A DNA stretch of 64,000 nucleotides from positions 62,001 to 126,000 of the forward strand of contig JALNYT010000005.1 in the NCBI GenBank assembly GCA_023229685.1, read 5' to 3'. Made by a program: the position numbers and the translations under genes. Origin of the DNA: Sulfuritalea sp. (GTDB lineage Bacteria > Pseudomonadota > Gammaproteobacteria > Burkholderiales > Rhodocyclaceae). Each line of letters begins with the position of its first letter. Within the stretch, counting starts at the first letter, position 1. Positions 27,251 through 33,327 of this stretch are shown in pieces. Below the pieces are notes generated by a model, which did no database searches, was not told the DNA's origin, and worked only from the letters and a program-made list of their open reading frames with translations.

Positions 27251-28111
27251 TTATGACTGAGCTATGCGGCTACGCGAGCGTGCCGGCAATTTCTTGCCGA
27301 CGGCGCCGACGCCCGAGGCCGTAGCGGGCCCGCGCGGGGTGATCGGTGCCCCTATCGTGGCGCCCATTGCGACTGCGGCGCGGCGCAGCGCCGGGAGAAA
27401 GTCCATGGCCTTCTTCAGCGTGACTCTCGGCGCCGGGCCGTGCATGGCGACGGTGGCGCAGACGCGTCCCTGCTCATCGGTCACCGGAACCGCGAGGCAC
27501 ACCGACCCTTCAAGGTACTCGCCGACGTCGGTGCCGATTCCCTCGGCACGAATCCGGCGCAGTTCCTTTTGCAGCGCCGCCATCTCGGTAATGGTGCGCG
27601 CGGTATAGCGTGGGTAGGGGCCGGCACCCAGCAATCCGGCGACCTTGTGCTCCGGTAACTGGCTCAGGAACAGTTTGCCGCTCGCCGTGCAGTGCAGCGG
27701 CACGCGCGAGCCCGACTCCATCAGCAGCCGCACCGGCGAAGAGGTTTCGACGCGATCGATATAGACCACCTCGTTGCCGTCCTGCATGGTGAAGTTGCAG
27801 GTCTCGCCGACTTCCTCGACCAACTGTTGAAGGATGGCATGGCGCCTGGCGCGCTGCGGCGAGCGCAGCATGACTTCGAGCGCCAGTTGCGACAGTCGTG
27901 CGCCGATGCAGTAGCGCTTGGCGGCGGGCTCACGCTGCACCAGGCCGCCGCGCTGCAACAGCCCGAGGATGCGATACACCGTGGGTTTGGGCAGGCCGCA
28001 CTGCTGGGTCAATTCGTCCAGCGACAGCGGCGCCTCGGCGCGCGCGACCTGCTCGAGCACGCCGAAGGCCTTCAGCATCGATGAATCTTCCAGTGCAGGA
28101 ACCTTGGGCAT
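27251..28111 (-). CDS. IclR family transcriptional regulator of the sulfonate operon
   Basis: 286 residues from MPKVPALEDSSMLKAFGVLE. The N-terminal winged helix contains LSLDELTQQCGLPKPTVYRILGLLQRGGLV (recognition helix PKPTVYRILG). The effector domain carries IclR landmarks (NEVVYIDRVE, PLHCTASGKLFLSQLPE, GTDVGEYLEGSVCLAVPV). The frame continues upstream to an ATG at 28189, but that would place a perfect 17-bp palindrome (28166-28182) inside codons 3-8. I therefore favour 28111, leaving the palindrome as an autoregulatory operator, although no strong ribosome binding site precedes either start. It probably senses the sulfonate or an intermediate and controls the xsc operon. A second similar operator suggests it also controls the divergent cluster. 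Confidence 0.85.
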   Translation of the reverse strand: MPKVPALEDSSMLKAFGVLEQVARAEAPLSLDELTQQCGLPKPTVYRILGLLQRGGLVQREPAAKRYCIGARLSQLALEVMLRSPQRARRHAILQQLVEEVGETCNFTMQDGNEVVYIDRVETSSPVRLLMESGSRVPLHCTASGKLFLSQLPEHKVAGLLGAGPYPRYTARTITEMAALQKELRRIRAEGIGTDVGEYLEGSVCLAVPVTDEQGRVCATVAMHGPAPRVTLKKAMDFLPALRRAAVAMGATIGAPITPRGPATASGVGAVGKKLPARSRSRIAQS

Positions 28112-28165
28112 GGCGTTTGGGCGTCGTCGGAGGGCTTGGGTGGTACTTCTGCAATGCTTGGCAAT

Positions 28166-28182
28166 ATTTCGTTTAACGAAAT
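28166..28182. promoter_or_regulatory. Perfect 17-bp palindrome, probable IclR operator
   Basis: ATTTCGTT-T-AACGAAAT is a perfect 8+1+8 inverted repeat between the IclR gene and the divergent cluster. A TTGACA on the minus strand (plus 28197-28202) lies just upstream and could be the -35 of the operon promoter, so binding here would block initiation. IclR-type proteins commonly bind TTTCG...CGAAA-like sites near their own genes. Confidence 0.65.
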
Positions 28183-28254
28183 GCTGCATTTCATTATGTC
28201 AATACTTTAAGCTTTGTGCAATTATTTTTTTCAAGCGAAGAAATTCAATGAACG

Positions 28255-28482
28255 GTGGTCCCGGTGTGCGCACTGAAAACGACGACGTCCGAAGCGCCCG
28301 GGCTGTTCACCGGCGTGCTGCCGGGGTCGGCATCGCCTGACATCCAGATTCATTTCGCCACGGTAAGGGCGGAGATGGTCGGCGCCAAACCACCTCCGTG
28401 GCCGGGCAACACCAATGTGCCGGTGGTGATGATCGCCGAGAGGGCCTCCGACCTGATTCTTGAAGACCAGTCCGCGCGCTGA
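28255..28482 (+). pseudogene. Remnant of a GMC-family oxidoreductase
   Basis: The 75-residue open frame joins two pieces that belong far apart in GMC (choline dehydrogenase-like) flavoproteins. GLFTGVLPGSASPDIQIHFA corresponds to the substrate-domain strand before the C-terminal part. NTNVPVVMIAERASDLILE is the very C-terminal FAD-contact helix (usual form GNTNAPTIMIAEKAADLI). The intervening ~100 residues, including the catalytic His region, and the whole N-terminal FAD domain are missing. It is best read as a gene scar after internal and 5' deletion, not as a functional small protein. Confidence 0.6.
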
Positions 28483-28520
28483 CGCGGGCAGGCCCGGCGG
28501 CGGGGTGCTCCACGCCGAAA

Positions 28521-28535
28521 TTTCATTCGGCGAAA
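28521..28535. promoter_or_regulatory. Second IclR-type operator, upstream of the TPP-enzyme cluster
   Basis: TTTCATTCGGCGAAA matches the 15-bp core of the palindrome next to iclR (TTTCGTTTAACGAAA) at 11 of 15 positions, with identical outer arms. It overlaps another perfect dyad, GCCGAA-N6-TTCGGC (28514-28531). A weaker related half-site, CTTCATTATTGAGAA, follows at about 28541-28555. The site lies about 90 bases before the gene at 28621. Confidence 0.5.
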
Positions 28536-28620
28536 CCCAAAACTTCATTATTGAGAATATTCCCTGATCATGCAATGATGCTGCCCGGATCCGTGGCGTC
28601 GCACAAACAGGGAGAAGAAC

Positions 28621-30372
28621 ATGGCAGAGATCACCGGCGGCGAAGTCGTTGCCCGCATGTTGCAGAAGGAAGGCGTCGAGAAAGTTTTCGGCATCATCGA
28701 CGGCACCTACTTCGGTTTCTACTCCGCGCTGCACCGGCTCGGCATCGAGATCGTCACGCCGCGCCACGAGACCTGCGCCGCGCACATGGCCGGCACCTAT
28801 GCGCGGCTGACCGGCAAGCTCGGCGTCTGCATGGCCAGCAACGGCCCCGGCGTCGCCAATCTGCTGCCCGGGCTGGTGGTCGAGCAGGCCGACGGCAACC
28901 GCGTGCTGGCGATCACCAGCGCGCGCCGGCCGAGCATCATGTATCCGGACCGCGGCGGCAGCTACCAGTGCTTCGACCAGAGCGGCGTCATCGGCAAGAT
29001 CGGCAAGTGGAGCGCGGCGGTGTCCTCCTTCGACCGCGTCCCGGAGCTGGTGCGCAAGGCCCTGCGCAAGAGTTACGAGGGGCGGCCCGGCGTGGTGCAT
29101 GTCGATGTCCCCGAGAACATCATGAACGGCAAGTTCAAGGCCGACATCGCCTACTGGGCGCCGCACCAGTACCGCAACACCGTACCGCCGGCGCCGACTC
29201 TCGAGCAGGTGGCGCAGGCCGCGGACTGGCTGGTCGCTGCCGGCGCGCCGATGATCCATGCCGGCAGCGGCATCATCCATGCCGGCGCCTATGACGCCTT
29301 GCGCCGCGTTGCCGAACTGCTGCACGCGCCGGTCACCACCAGTTGGGCGGCGCGCGGCATGTTGTCCGAGAATTCGCCGCTGGCCATCACCATGCCGCAC
29401 GTCAAGCTCAACCACCAGGTGCGCAACGACGCCGACGTGGTGCTGATCCTCGGCTCGCGCATCGGGGAAACCGACTGGTGGGGCAAGCCGCCTTACTGGC
29501 GCCATCCGTCGGAGCAGAAGACCATCCAGGTCGACCTCGACGGCGACATGATCGGCCTCAACAAGCCGGCCGACCTCGCCGTCGTCGCCGATGCCAGGTG
29601 CTTCCTCGAATTGCTGGCGGACGAACTGGAACTGCGCCAGGGCGAGATCAAGCTCGATAACCGCCGCATCCGCGTCGCGGGTTATGCCAAGACCATGAAG
29701 GACGAACGAGCCGGCTGGGACAAGGCGCTGGCCGACATGGCGATCCCGATGCACCCGGCGCACATCGGCGCGGTCTGCCGCGAGCTGTTCCCGGAAGATT
29801 CGGTGCTGGTCGCCGACGGCGGCAACGCGACGATCTGGGCCATGTTCTATCACAAGGTCACCGTGCCCAACACGGTGATCTCGACCTTCAAGTTCGGCAT
29901 GCTCGGCGCCGGCATGGCGCAGGCCGTCGGCGCCGCCATCGCGCGGCCGGGCAAGCCGGTGTGCTGCATCATCGGCGACGGCGCCATGGGCTTCCATTCG
30001 CAGGAAGTCGAGACCGCCGTGCGCAACAAGGCGCAGGTGATCTACATCGTGCTCTGCGACAAGCAGTGGGGCATGGTCAAGATGAACCAGCAGTTCATGC
30101 TGCGGCCGTTCAAGACCATGATCTTCAAGCACCTCGATCCCGACGAGACGATCAAGGCCGACCTCGGCGAGATCGAGTTCGACAAGCTGGGCCAGGCCAT
30201 GGGCGCCCACGGCGAGCGCGTCTCCGATCCGGCGCAGTTCAAGCCGGCGCTGCAACGGGCGCTGGCGACCGGCAAGTGCGCGGTGATCCACGTGGACGTC
30301 GACCCGGTCAAGCACATGTGGGCGCCGGGTCTGATCCACTTCAAGAAGATGCACGAGGAGCCGAAAGGGTGA
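28621..30372 (+). CDS. Thiamine pyrophosphate-dependent enzyme (acetolactate synthase/decarboxylase superfamily), substrate unknown
   Basis: 583 residues, preceded by GGGAGAAG. All three domains of the superfamily are present: an N-terminal PYR domain (TGGEVVARMLQKEGVEKVFG, PRHETCAAHMAGTYARLTGK with the catalytic Glu), a central domain, and a C-terminal PP domain with the TPP/Mg motif CIIGDGAMGFHSQEVETAV through LCDKQWGMVKMNQQ. It is not a second Xsc: the Xsc-specific blocks are absent, and GETDWWGKPPYWRHPSEQKT is its own feature. Being divergent from the IclR-xsc operon with a matching operator, it may act on a sulfonated or related 2-oxo acid or aldehyde. The reaction cannot be fixed from sequence. 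Confidence 0.8.
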   Translation: MAEITGGEVVARMLQKEGVEKVFGIIDGTYFGFYSALHRLGIEIVTPRHETCAAHMAGTYARLTGKLGVCMASNGPGVANLLPGLVVEQADGNRVLAITSARRPSIMYPDRGGSYQCFDQSGVIGKIGKWSAAVSSFDRVPELVRKALRKSYEGRPGVVHVDVPENIMNGKFKADIAYWAPHQYRNTVPPAPTLEQVAQAADWLVAAGAPMIHAGSGIIHAGAYDALRRVAELLHAPVTTSWAARGMLSENSPLAITMPHVKLNHQVRNDADVVLILGSRIGETDWWGKPPYWRHPSEQKTIQVDLDGDMIGLNKPADLAVVADARCFLELLADELELRQGEIKLDNRRIRVAGYAKTMKDERAGWDKALADMAIPMHPAHIGAVCRELFPEDSVLVADGGNATIWAMFYHKVTVPNTVISTFKFGMLGAGMAQAVGAAIARPGKPVCCIIGDGAMGFHSQEVETAVRNKAQVIYIVLCDKQWGMVKMNQQFMLRPFKTMIFKHLDPDETIKADLGEIEFDKLGQAMGAHGERVSDPAQFKPALQRALATGKCAVIHVDVDPVKHMWAPGLIHFKKMHEEPKG

Positions 30373-30391
30373 TTGACGTGGCGAGCAATCT

Positions 30392-30432
30392 CCCTCTCCC
30401 CCGGGCGGGAGAGGGCCGGGGAGAGGGGGAGC
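30392..30432. repeat. REP-like palindromic element
   Basis: CCCTCTCCC and GGGAGAGGG form perfect 9-base arms around CCGGGC, followed by a second purine run GGGGAGAGGGGGAG. This kind of CCCTCTCCC...GGGAGAGGG intergenic palindrome is widely dispersed in GC-rich proteobacteria. Its end also supplies the purine-rich ribosome binding site of the BASS gene. Confidence 0.5.
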
Positions 30433-30436
30433 GACC

Positions 30437-31354
30437 ATGACCGACATCGATCTCGTCCGCCTCAACTTCAGCCCGCAGACGCTGCTGCTGCTGAACATCG
30501 TGCTCGGCTTCGTCATGTTCGGCGTGTCGCTGGAACTGAAGCCGTCCGACTTCAAGGAGGCATTGCGCACGCCGCGTGCCCTGGTCATCGGACTGCTCGG
30601 CCACCACCTGGTGTTCCCCGCCTTCACCTTCCTGCTGGTGCTGGTGCTGCAACCGCGGCCCAGCATCGCGCTGGGCATGATCCTGGTTTCCTCCTGCCCG
30701 GCCGGCAACATCTCCAACTTCCTGACCCATTTCGCGCGCGGCAACACCGCGCTGTCGGTGTCGATCAGCACGCTGTCCACGCTCACCGCCATCGTCATGA
30801 CGCCGGTGAACATCGCCTTCTGGGGCGGGCTTTATGGGCCGGCGCAGCCGCTGCTGCGGCAGGTCGCGGTGAATCCGCTGGAGATGTTCCTCCATGTGTT
30901 TCTGCTGCTCGGCCTGCCGCTCGCCGCCGGCCTGTTCGTCACGCGCCGCTGGCCGCGCTTCTCGGCGCGGGCGCAGAAGCCGATGAAGATATTCTCGCTG
31001 AGTTTCTTCCTGATCTTCGTACTCGCCGCACTGGGCGCCAACTGGCAGTATTTCGTGCTTTACGTCGGCATGGTGGTGGGCGTGGTGTTCGTGCATAACG
31101 CGTCGGCCCTGCTCACCGGATACGGCCTGGCGTTCGCCGTCGGCCTGCCGGAGCGCGACCGGCGTGCCGTGTCCATCGAATGCGGGATCCAGAATTCCGG
31201 CCTCGGCCTGATCCTGATATTCAGCTTTTTCGACGGCCTCGGCGGCATGGCCGTCATCACCGCGTGGTGGGGCATCTGGCATATCGTCGCCGGCTTGTCG
31301 GTGGCGACGTATTGGAGCCGCCGCCCGCCGCTGGCCATCCAGGTCGCGGCGTGA
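30437..31354 (+). CDS. Bile acid:sodium symporter (BASS) family transporter
   Basis: 305 residues with nine to ten hydrophobic helices. Family motifs are ILVSSCPAGNISNFLTHFARGNTALSVSIS (broken helix of the first repeat with the ion-binding Ser/Asn region) and SIECGIQNSGLGLILIFSFF (second repeat). BASS proteins are sodium-coupled carriers of organic acids, and bacterial members often import 2-oxo acids, sulfonated steroids or pantoate. Within this operon it may import or export the TPP enzyme's substrate or product. Its stop overlaps the next gene's GTG start. Confidence 0.85.
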   Translation: MTDIDLVRLNFSPQTLLLLNIVLGFVMFGVSLELKPSDFKEALRTPRALVIGLLGHHLVFPAFTFLLVLVLQPRPSIALGMILVSSCPAGNISNFLTHFARGNTALSVSISTLSTLTAIVMTPVNIAFWGGLYGPAQPLLRQVAVNPLEMFLHVFLLLGLPLAAGLFVTRRWPRFSARAQKPMKIFSLSFFLIFVLAALGANWQYFVLYVGMVVGVVFVHNASALLTGYGLAFAVGLPERDRRAVSIECGIQNSGLGLILIFSFFDGLGGMAVITAWWGIWHIVAGLSVATYWSRRPPLAIQVAA

Positions 31355-32307
31355 CGGCAGTCTGCGTCCTCGTCACCGGCAGTTCGGGCTACCTCGGCAG
31401 CCAGGTGGTGGCCGAACTGGCGCGCCGCGCCGACCTCTTCACCATTGCGCTCGACGTGCGCGAGCCGGTGCAGCGCCTGCCCGGCGTTGTCTATGAAGTC
31501 GCCGACATCCGCGCCCCGGAAGTCGATGACATCGTCGCCCGCCACCGGCCGCAGGTGGTCGTGCATCTGGCCTCGATCGTCACGCCGGGCAAGAAGAGCA
31601 ACCGCGAGTTCGAATACAGCGTCGACGTCGACGGCACCCGCAACCTGCTCGAGGCCTGCGTCCGCCGCAATGTTAAGCGCGTCATCGTTTCGTCCAGCGG
31701 TGCGGCCTACGGCTATCACGCCGACAATCCGGAATGGTTGACCGAGAGCGATCCGGTGCGCGGCAACCAGAGCTTCGCCTATTCCTGGCACAAGCGCCTG
31801 GTCGAGGAAATGCTGGCCGACTACCGCGCACGGCAGCCGCAACTGGAACAGATCATCTTCCGCATCGGCACCATCCTCGGCGCCTCGACCCACAACCAGA
31901 TCACCGACCTGTTCGAGAAGCCGCGCCTGATTGCAATCCGCGGCTCAGACAGCCCCTTCGTCTTCATCCACGACCAGGACGTGGTCGGCGCCATCGTGCA
32001 TGGCGTCGATTCCCCGGTGACCGGTATCTTCAACGTCGCCGGCGACGGCAAGCTGACCATCCACGAGATCGCCGCGCGCCTCGGCAAGCGCTGCGTGATG
32101 TTCCCGCCCGCGGTGCTGCAGGCCGCGCTGTGGCTGCTGAAGAAACTCGGCTTGACCCAGTACGGGCCCGAGCAGATCGACTTCCTGCGCTACCGGCCGG
32201 TGCTCGATAACCGGCGCCTGAAGGAAGAGTTCGGCTACGTGCCGAAGCTGAGCTCGGCCGAAGTCTTCGAACTGTGGCGCACCTCGCGCGCGGGCACGGC
32301 AGCGTGA
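31351..32307 (+). CDS. NAD-dependent epimerase/dehydratase (extended SDR)
   Basis: 318 residues from a GTG that overlaps the BASS stop (GTGA). The start VCVLVTGSSGYLGSQVVAEL holds the extended-SDR glycine motif TGxxGYLG. The active-site helix is SFAYSWHKRLVEEML: the usual YxxxK is present as YSWHK, with Ser in VSSSGAAYGY. VDGTRNLLEAC and IFNVAGDGKLTIHEIAARLG are typical family segments. The substrate is unknown; many members act on nucleotide sugars, but others reduce or dehydrate small hydroxy acids. Tight overlap on both sides implies it works in the same pathway as its neighbours. Confidence 0.8.
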   Translation: MTAVCVLVTGSSGYLGSQVVAELARRADLFTIALDVREPVQRLPGVVYEVADIRAPEVDDIVARHRPQVVVHLASIVTPGKKSNREFEYSVDVDGTRNLLEACVRRNVKRVIVSSSGAAYGYHADNPEWLTESDPVRGNQSFAYSWHKRLVEEMLADYRARQPQLEQIIFRIGTILGASTHNQITDLFEKPRLIAIRGSDSPFVFIHDQDVVGAIVHGVDSPVTGIFNVAGDGKLTIHEIAARLGKRCVMFPPAVLQAALWLLKKLGLTQYGPEQIDFLRYRPVLDNRRLKEEFGYVPKLSSAEVFELWRTSRAGTAA

Positions 32308-33122
32308 CTCGCCGCAACCTCGCCGGAAAAATAGTCCTGATCACCGGCGCCGCCGGCGGGCTCGGTGCCGCGCTGTGCCGGCGCTATGCCGCCGCCGGCG
32401 CGCGGATCGCCGCGCTGGACCTCGATGCGGCAAAACTCGTCACCCTGGCAGTCACGCTGCGCGCCAGGGGCACCGACGTGCTGGCCGTGCCCGGCGACAT
32501 CACCGATCCTGCCGCCTGCAGGTCGGCGGTGGCGGCGACGCTGGCGCATTTCGGCGCGCTCGACGGCCTGATCAACAACGCCGGCATCAGCCATCGCAGC
32601 CTGCTGCAGGACACCGATCCCGACGTCATCCGCCGGGTCGTGGAAGTCAATTTCTTCGGCGCGGCCAACCTCACCCACGCCGCGCTGGAGCAGATCGTCG
32701 CGCGGCAGGGCTTCATCGTCGCCATCTCCAGCGTCGCCGGCTTTTCGCCGCTGACCGGCCGCACCGGTTATGCCGCCAGCAAGCACGCGCTGCATGGCTT
32801 CTTCGACAGCCTGCGCAGTGAAGTCGAAGGCGCCGGCGTCGGCGTCACCCTAGTTTGTCCTTCCTTCATCCGTACCGGCATCGGCGCGGCGGCGACCGAC
32901 GGCAGCGGCGCGCCGGTGAGCAGCCCGCGCATCACCACCGGCGGCGAGTCCTCGCCGGAGGAAATTGCGGAGCGCGTGTTCGACGCGGTGGCGGCAGGGC
33001 GCAAGCTGCTGCTGCCCGACGCCACCGCGCGCAAGGCATGGTGGCTCAGCCGGTTGATGCCGGGGCTCTACGCCAGGCTCATGAAGAGCCGCGTTGGCGG
33101 GGAGTTTCCCGGGTTGCGGTAG
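32304..33122 (+). CDS. Short-chain dehydrogenase/reductase (classical SDR)
   Basis: 272 residues from GTG overlapping the preceding stop (GTGA). KIVLITGAAGGLGAALCRRYAAAGARI is the cofactor motif, LDLDAAK suggests an NAD(H) preference through the Asp after the second strand. NNAGISHRS, VAISSVAGFSPLTGRTGYAASKHALHG supply the N-S-Y-K catalytic set (Ser in ISS, Tyr and Lys in YAASK). The C-terminal extension (ARKAWWLSRLMPGLYARLMKSR) resembles membrane-proximal SDRs that act on hydrophobic substrates. It is the last gene of the plus-strand cluster. A repeat copy follows the stop. Confidence 0.82.
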   Translation: MTRRNLAGKIVLITGAAGGLGAALCRRYAAAGARIAALDLDAAKLVTLAVTLRARGTDVLAVPGDITDPAACRSAVAATLAHFGALDGLINNAGISHRSLLQDTDPDVIRRVVEVNFFGAANLTHAALEQIVARQGFIVAISSVAGFSPLTGRTGYAASKHALHGFFDSLRSEVEGAGVGVTLVCPSFIRTGIGAAATDGSGAPVSSPRITTGGESSPEEIAERVFDAVAAGRKLLLPDATARKAWWLSRLMPGLYARLMKSRVGGEFPGLR

Positions 33123-33143
33123 CTACGCCCCCAGCAGGTCAAG

Positions 33144-33166
33144 AGTCGGCGCTGGCGGTACGGCGA
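33144..33166 (+). repeat. Dispersed 23-bp repeat, copy B
   Basis: It begins AGTCGGCGCTGGCG 22 bases after the SDR stop and shares 28-base similarity with copy A in uup (26 of 28). Downstream (33186-33256) lies a loose pair of inverted CGGCC-ATTG-type segments, giving this intergenic stretch a repeat-rich character. Confidence 0.65.
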
Positions 33167-33327
33167 TTGACGTTTGTGGAGGACCGCATATCGGCCATTG
33201 CGGCCATCGATGACCGTTCTGTCTATGTCTCAGTGCGGCCACAATCGGCCGTTCAAGCCCTGACATTGTTCGCGGTTTGAGCGACCGGCGCCAGTTGCAT
33301 TGCCGACATTACCGTGGGGTCGATCGG

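Noticed and set aside
29190..29205. Partial match to the dispersed 23-bp repeat inside the TPP gene
   Set aside because: Only about ten bases (GCCGGCGCCGACT type) agree and the rest diverges; likely chance in GC-rich coding DNA.
28231..30813. 860-codon minus-strand open frame opposite the TPP gene at 28621
   Set aside because: Its translation is dominated by His, Arg, Asp and Gly repeats typical of antisense frames; the plus-strand frame has complete TPP-enzyme motifs.
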